Positions 1-8,833 of a stretch of 64,000 nt of DNA are shown piece by piece; the stretch's first letter is position 1, and every line of letters begins with the position of its first letter. The stretch lies in assembly GCF_000711895.1 (NCBI RefSeq), contig NZ_JONO01000024.1, positions 1 through 64,000 on the forward strand, given 5' to 3'. The stretch comes from Photorhabdus australis DSM 17609. GTDB taxonomy: Bacteria; Pseudomonadota; Gammaproteobacteria; Enterobacterales; Enterobacteriaceae. A program made the position numbers and the translations under genes. The notes beneath the pieces were generated by a model that did not search any database, was not told the origin of the DNA, and saw only the letters and a list, made by a program, of their open reading frames with translations.

Positions 1-436
1 CAAATTCCAGCAGTGTCCCGTGCAGGGCGTTAATCTGTGCTGTCCGGAACCTCACCAGTTGTCTGCGCGAACGGTGCAGAACTAGCACCGACTGCTGCTC
101 TTCGGTTTTTACTGCTATCGCCTTACCGGGTTGCTGTACTGCCATCCAGATAGCACGGGCATCCATCACGTCGTTCTTGTTACCCATGACGAACGCCTTT
201 ACAAACCGCCCCTGCATCAGCCGGACTTTATGGCCCAGCTTTTCCAGTTCGCGCGCCCAGTACTGAGAGCCTCCGCAGGCTTCCATACCAATCAGGCAGG
301 GCTCCCGGTTACTGAAGAACGCAAGAAAATCCTTGCTGCGAAGCTGCTTATCCACCACTTCACCTGTGTACTCATTGATGAAGTGAACCTGAATCAGATG
401 TTTTGCGATATCAACGCCAATCGGTGTATATTTCAT
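1..436 (-). CDS. IS110-family transposase, N-terminal part (runs off left edge)
   Basis: Reverse-strand translation from the ATG at 436 gives 145 residues of the DEDD RuvC-like domain of IS110/IS1111 transposases, which cut and join DNA for insertion-sequence movement. Visible acidic positions are D9 (GVDIAK), E52 (IGMEACGG), D89 and D92 (KNDVMDAR), the expected tetrad. The C-terminal half with the serine lies left of the window. It sits just upstream of a P2-like terminase, where P2 normally has the divergent capsid operon, so the element has probably inserted in the prophage. A forward ORF at 131-457 is only its shadow. Confidence 0.9.
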   Translation of the reverse strand, partial: MKYTPIGVDIAKHLIQVHFINEYTGEVVDKQLRSKDFLAFFSNREPCLIGMEACGGSQYWARELEKLGHKVRLMQGRFVKAFVMGNKNDVMDARAIWMAVQQPGKAIAVKTEEQQSVLVLHRSRRQLVRFRTAQINALHGTLLEF

Positions 437-753
437 TTTGTGGAGTCTCCAGTCTGAGGGAGCATATGCATCCCGTATTGGGCACTATGATGCCGGAAAT
501 CTGTGAGGCTCCACATCTCACTGTTCATCTTTTGTGCACCCAGTCAATGTTAGGTGGGATGCGTTCATGACATTTCCTTTGGTTTGCTTCAGACACAGTA
601 TTGCGGATCTAAAAAAATGCGGCGACAGGGGCAATGCGATTGAATTCGGATATGACGCATAACCGAATTAAACCGAAGTTAGCCGGACGTAAGGAGAAAG
701 TTAGCCCTGCATAATGCGGGCTAAGGAATCAAGGATAGTCAGGAAAAGGAAAC
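437..753. other. Intergenic: IS110 upstream end and terminase leader with hairpin
   Basis: There is no gene here. Bases 437 to about 540 belong to the upstream flank of the IS110 transposase. A hairpin with 7-bp arms (TTAGCCC at 701-707, GGGCTAA at 718-724) lies 30 bases before the terminase start and may be a leader structure or promoter-proximal element. No clear Ogr-type TGT-N12-ACA activator site could be picked out by eye. Confidence 0.5.
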
Positions 754-2538
754 ATGGCGAAATATTCTGATGAATTAATCAAGGTGGCGAAGTCGCTGTA
801 TCTGCGCCGCTATACTCCGGCTGAAATTGCCAGTGAACTCAATCTGCCCAATCGACGGATTGTGTACTACTGGGCGGAAAAGTGGCACTGGGCGGATATG
901 CTCAGCCATGAAACTGTGCAGGAAGCGATTACACGCCGGGTTGCTCTGCTCAGTGAACGCAATGATAAAAATGCACTGGAGCTGGACGAACTCGACCGCC
1001 TGATTGCCCATCATGTCAAACTGATGGCACAGGAAAATAAGCACCAAGAAAAACTGGCCGATATTAAAGCACGGGCGCAATCAGGCCATGAAGGTGATGA
1101 TGTTGCCGCCGGGAACGGCGAGCCGAAGAAAAAGAAACGTTATCGTAAGAATGATATTTCGGCATTGACGGAAGAAGACTTCCAGACCTTTGTTGATAAT
1201 AACCTGTTCGGTTACCAGAAGCATTTACGCAACAATATCGCCAAACGACTCAGAAATATTCTCAAGAGCCGACAGGTTGGGGCGACGTGGTACTTTTCCT
1301 TTGAAGCCTTTGAGAATGCGGTGCTAACAGGTGATCCTCAGATATTCATGTCCGCTTCCAAACCGCAGGCCGAAGTGTTCCGCTCCTATATTGTTAATAT
1401 TGCTGAACAGTTTTTCGGTGTGACACTGACCGGAAACCCAATCCGCCTGAGCAATGGCGCAGAATTGCGTTTCTTATCAACCAACAAGAACACCGTTCAA
1501 GGCTATGCCGGGCATTTGTATTGTGACGAGTATTTCTGGGTGCCTGACTTTAAGCGCATGAATGAAGTTGCCTCTGCAATGGCCACCCATGACCGCTGGC
1601 ATACCACCTATTTTTCTACGCCCAGTGCCAAAACTCACCCAGCTTATCGGTTCTGGATGGGTGACGAATGGCGCGGTAGTGATGCTAAACGTAAGAATGT
1701 AGTATTTCCTACTTTCAATGAGATGCGAGATGGCGGTCGCGATTGCCCTGATGGGCAATGGCGTTATGTCATTACGTTGGAAGATGCCATCAAGGGCGGC
1801 TTTAACCTTGCCAACATCGACCGGCTGCGTAATAAGTACAATGCAGATACCTTTAACATGCTCTATATGTGCCAATTTGTGGACAGCGGTGCCTCCGTCT
1901 TCAAATACCATCAACTGGAAAAATGCGGCACTGATATCAATCTCTGGGAAGATCACAACCCCAACGCCCCGCGCCCGTTTGGCGAGCGTGAAGTCTGGGG
2001 CGGCTTCGACCCTGCCCGCTCTGGTGATACCTCGACCTTTGTGATTGTGGCTCCGCCATTGATGGCAGGCGAAACCTTTCGGGTACTGGCCACATTCTAC
2101 TGGCAGGGCATGAACTGGAAGCATCAGGCCAAACTGATTGAAGACCTGTTCAAGCGCTACCGCTTTACCCATATCGGCATTGATACCACGGGGATTGGTC
2201 ACGGGGTTTATGAGATGGTGCAGGACTTCGCCCCACGGCAAACCCACGCCATTCACTACAGCCAGCAAAGCAAAAATCAGTTGGTCATGAAGATGATTGA
2301 TGTGGTCAGTGAAGAACGCCTCGAATGGGATCAGGAACAAAAAGAAATTCTGGCCTCTTTTCTGGCCATACGGCACACCACCACAGCCAAAGGCGGCGCC
2401 ATGACCTTTGTCGCTGACCGTTCGCAGGAAACCGGACACGCTGACGTGTTCTGGGCAATCGCCCATGCCCTGATGAATGAACCGCTCAATTACGAGAAAA
2501 AACGCACCTCTAAATATACATTTTCAAAGGCAGCATGA
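754..2538 (+). CDS. P: P2-like terminase large (ATPase) subunit, gpP family
   Basis: This 594-aa protein packages phage DNA: an ATPase motor with a nuclease that cuts at cos. An HTH-like segment occupies about residues 1-40. The ATPase has a Walker-A-like KSRQVGAT near 171-178 and a Walker B LYCDE near 255-259. The nuclease part has GGFDPARSGDTS near 415 and GIDTTGIGHG near 477. Length matches P2 gpP (590 aa). AAGGA at 746-750 is the ribosome site. The stop overlaps the start of the portal gene by 4 bases, as expected of the P2 P-Q operon. The gene looks intact. Confidence 0.95.
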   Translation: MAKYSDELIKVAKSLYLRRYTPAEIASELNLPNRRIVYYWAEKWHWADMLSHETVQEAITRRVALLSERNDKNALELDELDRLIAHHVKLMAQENKHQEKLADIKARAQSGHEGDDVAAGNGEPKKKKRYRKNDISALTEEDFQTFVDNNLFGYQKHLRNNIAKRLRNILKSRQVGATWYFSFEAFENAVLTGDPQIFMSASKPQAEVFRSYIVNIAEQFFGVTLTGNPIRLSNGAELRFLSTNKNTVQGYAGHLYCDEYFWVPDFKRMNEVASAMATHDRWHTTYFSTPSAKTHPAYRFWMGDEWRGSDAKRKNVVFPTFNEMRDGGRDCPDGQWRYVITLEDAIKGGFNLANIDRLRNKYNADTFNMLYMCQFVDSGASVFKYHQLEKCGTDINLWEDHNPNAPRPFGEREVWGGFDPARSGDTSTFVIVAPPLMAGETFRVLATFYWQGMNWKHQAKLIEDLFKRYRFTHIGIDTTGIGHGVYEMVQDFAPRQTHAIHYSQQSKNQLVMKMIDVVSEERLEWDQEQKEILASFLAIRHTTTAKGGAMTFVADRSQETGHADVFWAIAHALMNEPLNYEKKRTSKYTFSKAA

Positions 2539-3569
2539 TGAGCAAAAAAAAGTTAAGGAAAACGGCAAAAGCACCCCAGACAAATCACCCTAAACGGAAA
2601 ATGAGCCTGATCACGTTGGGTAAACCAGAGCCAATACTTACCACCATGACGGATTACCAGAAAATCTGGTATGACAATGATTATGATCATTACACCCTGC
2701 CGATTGACCGTCTGGCGCTGGCACAACTGACCAACATGAACGGGCAACATGGCGGCGTTCTCTATGCTCGCCACAATATGATTGCCTCCGATTACCTCGG
2801 TGGCGGGCTGACGCATGAGCAATTTAAGTCGGCGATGATGAATTTTCTAATTTTCGGCGATGTGGCGATCCTGAAAGTGCGCAATTTTTGGGGTGATGTG
2901 GTGAGACTGGCGGTGTTGCCCTCGCTTTACCTGCGCCGCCGTAAAGACGGGGATTTTGTGGTATTGCAGGAAGGCGAGTCCTTGATGTATGCCCCCGAAG
3001 AGGTGATTTTCATCAAGCAATATGACCCACAACAACAGGTTTACGGCTTGCCGGATTATATCGGCGGTATCCATGCAGCCTTGCTTAACTCGGAAGCGAC
3101 CATTTTCCGCCGCCGCTATTACCACAATGGTGCTCACACGGGCGGCATCATTTACACCAATGACCCGAATATCTCCGATGAGACCGAAGAAGAAATTATT
3201 TGGAAACTGCAGCAAAGTAAGGGTATCGGTAACTTTGACACCTTATTTGTGAATATTCCCAATGGTGACCCGGACGGCATTAAGTTTATTCCGGTTGGCG
3301 ACATTTCCGCCAATGATGAATTTGCCAATGTGAAAAGTATCAGTTCACAGGATGTACTGACCGCCCACCGATTCCCGGCAGGACTGGCGGGGATTATCCC
3401 GACCAATGTCGGCGGACTGGGCGATCCGGAAAAAGCCCGTGATGCCTACCGCAAGGATGAAGTCATTCCCGTGCAAAATATGTTCATGAATGCCGTAAAC
3501 AGCAGTGATATTCCTGAAATATTACACCTCCGTTTTCAGCAAGATAACGTAAGTTCGTGTGCACAATGA
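2535..3569 (+). CDS. Q: P2-like phage portal protein, gpQ family
   Basis: At 344 aa it has the exact length of P2 gpQ, the dodecameric ring at the capsid vertex through which DNA enters and to which the tail joins. Recognisable stretches are the central LRRRKDGDFVVLQEGESLMY region, GLPDYIGGIHAALLNSEATIFRRRYY and the conserved FRIPAGL-like HRFPAGLAGIIP with GGLGDPEKARDAY near the C-terminus. It is translationally coupled to the terminase by a 4-base overlap. Its last residues differ from the P2 pattern but the fold-defining parts are present. Confidence 0.93.
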   Translation: MMSKKKLRKTAKAPQTNHPKRKMSLITLGKPEPILTTMTDYQKIWYDNDYDHYTLPIDRLALAQLTNMNGQHGGVLYARHNMIASDYLGGGLTHEQFKSAMMNFLIFGDVAILKVRNFWGDVVRLAVLPSLYLRRRKDGDFVVLQEGESLMYAPEEVIFIKQYDPQQQVYGLPDYIGGIHAALLNSEATIFRRRYYHNGAHTGGIIYTNDPNISDETEEEIIWKLQQSKGIGNFDTLFVNIPNGDPDGIKFIPVGDISANDEFANVKSISSQDVLTAHRFPAGLAGIIPTNVGGLGDPEKARDAYRKDEVIPVQNMFMNAVNSSDIPEILHLRFQQDNVSSCAQ

Positions 3570-3619
3570 GCAAGAAAATGGTAAAATCGAGGAAAATCGA
3601 TACTTTTGGAATGAGGAAT

Positions 3620-3886
3620 ATGCGCGTATTAAAAATAATCTGCCCTGAGTGCGGCGCTAAGTCTGTCATCCGCAAAACCAACCGGATGCACCATCAGATC
3701 GCTGATATTTATTGTTCGTGTGCAGATGTGGAATGTGGTCATACGTTTGTCATGAATCTGACGTTTTCACACACCCTCAGCCCCAGCGCCAAAACCGGGG
3801 ATATCCTGCTGCGAAATGTGATTAATAACCTCAGTTCGCAGCAGCGCCAGATGGCGTTAGATTTATTGCAGACCAGTGCCGCTTAA
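3620..3886 (+). CDS. ogr: Ogr/Delta-like zinc-finger late transcription activator
   Basis: Small DNA-binding activator of P2-type late genes that contacts the RNA polymerase alpha subunit. The CPEC and CSCADVEC cysteine pairs, followed by HTF and FSHTLSPS, are typical of the Ogr/Delta family; P2 Ogr itself is 72 aa. I place the start at the ATG at 3620 because family members begin a few residues before the first CPEC. Earlier in-frame ATGs at 3611, 3566 and 3557 exist, the last inside the portal gene. The ribosome site GAGG is close to the start, so the choice is uncertain. In P2 ogr lies at the far end of the late genes; here it follows the portal. Confidence 0.88.
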   Translation: MRVLKIICPECGAKSVIRKTNRMHHQIADIYCSCADVECGHTFVMNLTFSHTLSPSAKTGDILLRNVINNLSSQQRQMALDLLQTSAA

Positions 3887-4078
3887 GTCGAGATGTGAGC
3901 CACTATTGAGTGGCTTTTCTACTTGTGTTCCCAGTTCCTTTTTCATTTCTTCAACCAATTCACCCAACCAATAAAAAACCGTCCGCCTGTCATTATCGTT
4001 AAGATCTTCCGAACAGCCCATTTTGCACATCAATTCAATACGTTCTACAAGAACGAAGGTATGTAAAGCGTCTAACAT
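3863..4078 (-). CDS. Small hypothetical prophage protein (71 aa)
   Basis: Codes for 71 residues, mostly helical and charged, with no motif I recognise. It lies convergent to the ogr-like gene, overlapping its 3' end by 24 bases, and ahead of the replication gene block. P2-like prophages of related bacteria often carry a small reading frame at this place. The hydrophobic-helical N-terminus (LDALHTFVLVERIELM) followed by NDNDRRTVFYWLGEL looks like a real protein rather than a shadow, but the function is unknown. Confidence 0.55.
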   Translation of the reverse strand: MLDALHTFVLVERIELMCKMGCSEDLNDNDRRTVFYWLGELVEEMKKELGTQVEKPLNSGSHLDLSGTGLQ

Positions 4079-4238
4079 TTTTCCCTACTACTTAAAATAT
4101 TATATTCAAATACTGTATGTATCCACAGATCATTATTAATATAATTGCTCTCTGAATTAATTGCATCCGTCAATATTTAATTATGTTACTCAGCTAATAC
4201 CTCTAGAATTTTTCGCTAAAAATCTCTCATAAATAGCT

Positions 4239-4270
4239 TTTGATTTGAAAAAAATAACTTTTAAATCAAA
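4239..4270 (-). terminator. Weak hairpin after gene A
   Basis: An 8-bp stem (TTTGATTT / AAATCAAA, loop 16) lies just past the stop of the leftward replication operon. The stem is AT-only and no clear U-tract follows, so it may be a weak terminator. The interval 4079-4279 otherwise holds no gene. The P2 cos site would be expected near here, but I could not identify it. Confidence 0.3.
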
Positions 4271-4279
4271 TGGATAAAA

Positions 4280-6457
4280 TTAGGTTCTGGCTGAACTCTT
4301 TCGCATCTTACCAATACTGCTAATCCGCGCCCGCAACCTGTCCCGGCGCGCCTCTTTTTGCTGTTCTGACTCCACAGGAATAAAACTGCCATTCGTCCAT
4401 AACTTAAATGACTGGCCGCCGATGTTGATTTTTCCGGCCATGGTTAATGACTTCGCCATAAATCGGCTGAAATCCATCCCGACCGAATCGGCGTAATCGA
4501 TAATTTTTTCAATAAGCCCCTCACTACTGCCGCTGACCGCACCAGCCAACCCCGTACAGTTATTGACAGAACTCCTAGGCGGTGCGGACGCACCGCTAAA
4601 ACCCGCCTCCGCTAACGCTTCGGCCAACTTCGGCACAATCTTCCAGCTTTTCAGACGGGTTAAGATAGGCGTATCCATGCCCACAGGCGGAGAGAAAACC
4701 CCCTTAATGCGGATCACTTCCTCACCGTGGACGTTAGTTTCCTGCTCCGTCTCATACCACAGACGCGCCACCAAATCGTCACGACGCACAAACGGACCAC
4801 CCTGCGCATTGATATAGTTCGCCCAGTCGCCGTTATCAGCGGCATCATGCACAGCGGCAAACTCCACACTTAAACCGATAGCCGTATCGTGATCAGCCAT
4901 GCGACGCAATTCACGGTAAACGGTCACAGGTGCACCGCCCACAAATTGAAACTGACGGACACGCCAACGCGCCGCCCATGCACTGGCCGCCAGCGCGGCT
5001 TCTTTCATGGGGCGGTCGCTTTCATCATCAAGCTCGTCGTCCATCGCGTAGCCATCAATGTTTTTAGATATGTATTTCGCCACATAGCCCGTTGCTGACC
5101 CTTTTTCCGGATCAATCTTCTCGGCATGAAACCGGGCTTTCAGAGCTTTTTCAGTTCGCAGTTCGTGGCGGTCTTCCTGTAAGGCATACTCACGGATGAT
5201 GTCACGCACCTGATCAGCCTGGTCTGGCTGCATAAAAAACAGCATATGCCAGTGGGGTGTACCATCGTGATGGGGTTCAGCCACGCGGATACCAAAGATA
5301 CGTAAATTGTTACGATGGAGTTTGGCTCTGATTTTTGCCCAGATACCGCTTAAATATTTCTGCGTATCCGCTGGGCTGCATCCGTTCCATTTGCGGTTAC
5401 GGTGTCCGTGCCAGGTTGTGGCGTGATATTTAGAAGGGGCGGTCAGCGTATAAAATTCAGCCACGTAACCCAGTTCGTTGCAGATATTTTCAAAGCCCCG
5501 GATACGTACCATCATTTCAGTACGGCGGATCGCCGGATTCGCCACACTGCCATAATATTTATCAATCAGGCTGATGCGGTTGCCTTCCTCGTCTTCCAGC
5601 TCCATCAACTTGATAAACTCTTTCGTGCGCTGCTTCTGCTCTTTCCATTCGGAAATCGCCATCTTGCTGGCGTAGATACTGGCTTTTTTGCTGACGCGAT
5701 TAATGGAAATCTGCAAATGCTCACGCCACTCTGCTGCCAGTCGGCGTAACCGACCTAACCACCATGTATCGGAAGTCATGCGGGAGATAGCCGCAATTGC
5801 CTGTGTTTCATCAAAAAAGCGGCCAGTCAGCTTATCCCAGCGGGGCGCATCCTGACGATAGGCTTTGGTGATCGCGGCTGCACGCATGTATAAGGCACAT
5901 GCCCGTTTCAGATCGCTGTCTTCTGATGGTATGTCATCTGCAACCGTCTTCAATTCCTCAAGAATAAACTGAGCAATATCGTTTGCCAGTAATTCGAGAT
6001 CTTCCCGTGACATATCAGGAATGCGGTTAAACCGTGCCATATATAGCGCATTATCTACATCCATTTTCTGAATCTGGTAACGCCCGGTCACCAAATTAAC
6101 TCTGGGTAAAATGCGATCAACGAATGTCTTAGATAAAAAAGCCTCGGCGCGGGGTGTCCCTTGCTCCTTTTCTAAAACATTAGCCTTAAATTGAACATCC
6201 ATACGAACGATAGCAGGCTGCTGCTTTAATAGCTGCTGAACACGGGCGAATGCCATGTTCTCCTTCTCAATCGCTTTGTATTCTTCTTCTTTCTGGTATT
6301 GCTCCGCATAAGTCGGGAACGGTCTGGCTATCGGTTGGATGGGTTTATCCCACGGCAGAGAAATGCACTCAGCCAGAGCTGATATCTCTGGCTGAAATTT
6401 GCTGCGTTGGCGGCTCGGTGTGGATTGAGCGCTGCTGGCTGCTGATACAGGATTCAC
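4280..6457 (-). CDS. A: P2-like replication initiator, gpA family HUH endonuclease
   Basis: A 725-aa rolling-circle initiator that nicks the phage origin and stays covalently attached. The metal-binding HUH motif is HWH at 402-404 (in GTPHWHMLFF), and the paired catalytic tyrosines are Y458 and Y462 (GYVAKYIS), the signature of the Phage_GPA family. Start is GTG at 6457: its first base pairs overlap the TGA of the upstream gene (6454-6456), so the two are translationally coupled. It is the last gene of the leftward early operon. No disabling change is seen. Confidence 0.95.
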   Translation of the reverse strand: MNPVSAASSAQSTPSRQRSKFQPEISALAECISLPWDKPIQPIARPFPTYAEQYQKEEEYKAIEKENMAFARVQQLLKQQPAIVRMDVQFKANVLEKEQGTPRAEAFLSKTFVDRILPRVNLVTGRYQIQKMDVDNALYMARFNRIPDMSREDLELLANDIAQFILEELKTVADDIPSEDSDLKRACALYMRAAAITKAYRQDAPRWDKLTGRFFDETQAIAAISRMTSDTWWLGRLRRLAAEWREHLQISINRVSKKASIYASKMAISEWKEQKQRTKEFIKLMELEDEEGNRISLIDKYYGSVANPAIRRTEMMVRIRGFENICNELGYVAEFYTLTAPSKYHATTWHGHRNRKWNGCSPADTQKYLSGIWAKIRAKLHRNNLRIFGIRVAEPHHDGTPHWHMLFFMQPDQADQVRDIIREYALQEDRHELRTEKALKARFHAEKIDPEKGSATGYVAKYISKNIDGYAMDDELDDESDRPMKEAALAASAWAARWRVRQFQFVGGAPVTVYRELRRMADHDTAIGLSVEFAAVHDAADNGDWANYINAQGGPFVRRDDLVARLWYETEQETNVHGEEVIRIKGVFSPPVGMDTPILTRLKSWKIVPKLAEALAEAGFSGASAPPRSSVNNCTGLAGAVSGSSEGLIEKIIDYADSVGMDFSRFMAKSLTMAGKINIGGQSFKLWTNGSFIPVESEQQKEARRDRLRARISSIGKMRKSSART

Positions 6458-6882
6458 TCACAAACCCCAGCATGTGAGGAATTAACTGCTTGACAGGCAT
6501 CTAAAAAGTGCCCGGCTTTTAACAATGAGTATTCATAAAATGAAATACCAGGCTCATGGGAATTATCCATTCCGTTTTGAAAATGATAGACTTCATCAAT
6601 TGTCACAACAATCCGGTATGGAATTTCATCAGGCCAAACATATTCCTCTTTCATAGAAAAAACGACACGATCTCCTTTTTTACAATGAGTCGGTAAATTT
6701 TGATTATCGAAAATATTTTCAATACCCACACATCTGACAATAAAGCATTGGCTTAATTTACCGAGTGTTTCAACATCAACTTTTTCGAAACAATTGCTTA
6801 AAACACCAATACAATGGTTTTTATTATTTACTATGAAAGAAAAATGAAGCGCATTAAGATTAACAAAGTGGACATTAGCCAT
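6454..6882 (-). CDS. Hypothetical early prophage protein (142 aa)
   Basis: Not recognised. A soluble 142-residue protein rich in aromatic residues, without a signal or membrane segment. It lies in the early operon between a TraR-like gene (1 base away) and gpA, whose GTG start overlaps its stop. That position in P2-like phages is used for variable accessory genes, so a lysogenic-conversion or anti-host role is possible but not shown. Confidence 0.65.
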   Translation of the reverse strand: MANVHFVNLNALHFSFIVNNKNHCIGVLSNCFEKVDVETLGKLSQCFIVRCVGIENIFDNQNLPTHCKKGDRVVFSMKEEYVWPDEIPYRIVVTIDEVYHFQNGMDNSHEPGISFYEYSLLKAGHFLDACQAVNSSHAGVCE

Positions 6883-6883
6883 A

Positions 6884-7111
6884 TTACATACCTCTATAAT
6901 GTTTCTTAATTAATTCAAAATCAGCCTGACAATCTACACAGCGGGAACAACCCAGAACCTGAGTGCGGCGCATTTCGGGAATGGCTTCGCTGCAGTCTTC
7001 ACATTCCACCGCTGAAGCACTGACCCGGCGGTTAACATGCGCGGTAATCTGGCGCTCCAGTGTTGCCGCTGCGTATTCACTGGCGCGGTCAATATCATCA
7101 GCCTCAAACAT
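6884..7111 (-). CDS. TraR/DksA-type zinc-finger protein
   Basis: Small (75 aa) C4 zinc-finger protein of the TraR/DksA family found in P2-like phages; such proteins bind RNA polymerase secondary channel and alter transcription. The coiled N-terminus (ASEYAAATLERQI) is followed by CEDC and CSRCVDC, giving the four zinc ligands. I start at the ATG at 7111, preceded by AGGA with 8-base spacing; the longer frame to 7177 lacks such a site and starts inside the neighbour. It overlaps the upstream gene by 8 bases. Confidence 0.85.
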   Translation of the reverse strand: MFEADDIDRASEYAAATLERQITAHVNRRVSASAVECEDCSEAIPEMRRTQVLGCSRCVDCQADFELIKKHYRGM

Positions 7112-7355
7112 AATTCCATTCCTGTATCTGGAGCTCGATTTCACTGGCTTCGCTTTCCAGCAAGCTGACAATCGCATCGCAATCTAAGTGATCACGTTTT
7201 GCAATCATGGCGAGGTAGCGCAAGCGTGAGGCTTGACCATCTGCACGAATACGTCTTTCATCTTCACGATTTTGTTTGATGCAATTTTCAATAATGACTA
7301 CGTGGTTATCGGTGTTTATTTCCACCGGGAGAAATATAGGGTCTGGTATATTCAT
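7104..7355 (-). CDS. DUF2732-like small prophage protein
   Basis: An 83-aa protein with a charged helical centre (REDERRIRADGQASRLRYL) and an acidic end (ALLESEASEIE-like). This pattern resembles the DUF2732 proteins that precede the TraR-like gene in P2-like prophages of enterics. Function is unknown. Its end overlaps the TraR-like start by 8 bases, so they are co-translated. The family call is from memory of the pattern. Confidence 0.65.
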   Translation of the reverse strand: MNIPDPIFLPVEINTDNHVVIIENCIKQNREDERRIRADGQASRLRYLAMIAKRDHLDCDAIVSLLESEASEIELQIQEWNYV

Positions 7356-7434
7356 TTGTTTATTTCCTGTTTTTAAATAAAAAGAATCCCTGACGTGTTG
7401 ACGCCATTAAAATTAAATTGGTATTTATTATTAT

Positions 7435-7788
7435 TTAATTGAGTAGTGATAAATTATTTGGCAATGATGCACTCGCTGCCTTAATTAAATTCACTGCCTT
7501 TATAAGACTAATTTTTTCTTCACTGGTAAACTGCTTTAATTCCAGTTTATGCCGTTCTTTAGGAATACGGGCAAGATAGAAAATAGCGCCTAACAATCGG
7601 ATGTTATCAGCATAGTGCTCATTGCGTTTATCACGCATTTCATCAATAAAGGCAGCCAACTGCTCATTGGCAGATTTAAAAAGTTTTGCCCTGATTTGAG
7701 CAAGTTGATTTAAACCATTAACACGCGTTTCAAAAGGGATTGGAAAAGCACGCGGTTCTGTTAATTCCATTTGGTATTCCTTGTTCAT
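7435..7788 (-). CDS. Hypothetical early prophage protein (117 aa, DUF5347-like)
   Basis: A 117-aa soluble protein beginning MNKEYQMELTE, with RVNGLNQLAQIRAKLF and LARIPKERHKLELKQ. This resembles the DUF5347 proteins found in the early operons of prophages in Proteus and relatives. No catalytic motif is visible. Cotranscribed with CII upstream and the DUF2732-like gene downstream; the 150 bases before it contain only a startless hydrophobic reading frame. Confidence 0.6.
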   Translation of the reverse strand: MNKEYQMELTEPRAFPIPFETRVNGLNQLAQIRAKLFKSANEQLAAFIDEMRDKRNEHYADNIRLLGAIFYLARIPKERHKLELKQFTSEEKISLIKAVNLIKAASASLPNNLSLLN

Positions 7789-7938
7789 TTAAACCTCACC
7801 TAATTAGAAACAAAATAAAATAAGCGACGGAGCATAAGACAATTGGGAACACAAATCCGTTACCTTTGTTCGTATGGAACGACTCACTGGTTAGTTTGGT
7901 ATTGGTACTGCTGTTGCTTTAACGCGTTCATTTTTACC

Positions 7939-8448
7939 TCAGACTAAAGATGCTCCCATCCCTACCACAACATCAACCGCCGAATTAAATACAGGGTTAG
8001 AATGCAATCTTGATGACACAGTGACACCCGCCAACGTTAATAACCTGATTGCGTTATTAACCGTCTTCTTAAACTCCGCCACACGGGTATGATTAAGACG
8101 CTCACCCGAAACAGCCTCACTTGCCAGCCTGCCCACTTCTGCCGTTGCTCCTAACAGGTAGCCTGGCATACTGGCATCACAAACTTCATTCACCGGCACG
8201 GAGGGCTGACACTGTAATTGCTCCAGCAGGCCATCCAGAATGAAGGCATCTTCGGTTGCATCGGTTAACTTCATTAAGTCAACACAAGTCAGCATGTGAG
8301 GCTGCTCTGGGTTCAATTTATTTCGCAGCATCTGCGGAGCCATACCGATAGAGTTCGCTATTTGTACCAAATCTCCCTTATGGGCATTAGAGAACGCACG
8401 ACACGCATTATCAAAATGGGATTGTTTGGAAACTTGATAGTCAAACAT
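7939..8448 (-). CDS. Phage regulatory protein CII (CP76) family
   Basis: 169 residues. The N-terminal half (FDNACRAFSNAHKGDLVQIANSIGMAPQMLRNKLNPEQPH) has the helix-turn-helix and the LRNKLNP signature of the phage CII/CP76 family in P2-like phages. Residues 110-169 form a helical tail. Members control the early operon and the lysogeny decision. It is the second gene after cox in the leftward early operon. Confidence 0.85.
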   Translation of the reverse strand: MFDYQVSKQSHFDNACRAFSNAHKGDLVQIANSIGMAPQMLRNKLNPEQPHMLTCVDLMKLTDATEDAFILDGLLEQLQCQPSVPVNEVCDASMPGYLLGATAEVGRLASEAVSGERLNHTRVAEFKKTVNNAIRLLTLAGVTVSSRLHSNPVFNSAVDVVVGMGASLV

Positions 8449-8483
8449 GCTAGTCCCTCCAAAAGCTCTTATAATTGGTCTTA

Positions 8484-8723
8484 CTAGCCAACAATGATGC
8501 GAAAATTGGAATGACCAAGAGATTCACGAACCTGATCAGTTTTGTACATCAGATAGCGCAGGCTTACCCGCTCATTATTTTTTTCTTTTTTAACCATGTA
8601 CTTAGCGAGTTTTCCATGATGAATCTTCTGGTAAACAGAACCGCGAGAAATACCTTCCCATTCTGCAAACTCTGCTGGCGTTGCAAGCTCTTTTGGTACA
8701 CGAATTGATATATCTATGCTCAT
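8484..8723 (-). CDS. cox: Cox-like excisionase/repressor
   Basis: A 79-aa winged-helix DNA-binding protein of the P2 Cox type. P2 Cox represses the lysogenic promoter and helps integrase excise the prophage. The helix-turn-helix is TPAEFAEWEGISRGSVYQKI, followed by KYMVKKEKNNERVSLRYLMYK, a typical Cox motif. It is the first gene of the leftward early operon and faces cI across a 110-bp control region, the standard P2 switch layout. Confidence 0.88.
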   Translation of the reverse strand: MSIDISIRVPKELATPAEFAEWEGISRGSVYQKIHHGKLAKYMVKKEKNNERVSLRYLMYKTDQVRESLGHSNFRIIVG

Positions 8724-8833
8724 AGTGCATCATCTCTAGGTTTAAGCGCATTTTATCTTATTTTATGAGGTTTGCTTTACAAACCACAAGTAGATATTAA
8801 GGTCACAACTTTTGTACGTCAAGGATTTTTCTT
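8724..8833. promoter_or_regulatory. cI-cox divergent control region (lysis-lysogeny switch)
   Basis: The 110 bp between the divergent cox and cI genes must contain both promoters and the operators. A dyad GGTTTG-N5-CAAACC (8769-8785) is the best operator candidate. The placement follows P2 biology; the dyad itself is directly visible. Confidence 0.6.

Noticed and set aside
131-457. Forward reading frame of 108 codons
   Set aside because: The opposite strand reads as a clear IS110 transposase with its DEDD residues, so this is a shadow.
1477-2466. Leftward 329-codon frame inside the terminase
   Set aside because: The forward strand carries a complete terminase with motifs; the reverse frame has no recognisable domain.
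4079-4279. P2 cos site
   Set aside because: The GC-rich P2 cos-type sequence could not be found by eye; it may have diverged or been lost.
7800-7938. Leftward hydrophobic frame ending SVAYFILFLIR
   Set aside because: It has a membrane-like end but no ATG, GTG or TTG start in phase near its beginning.
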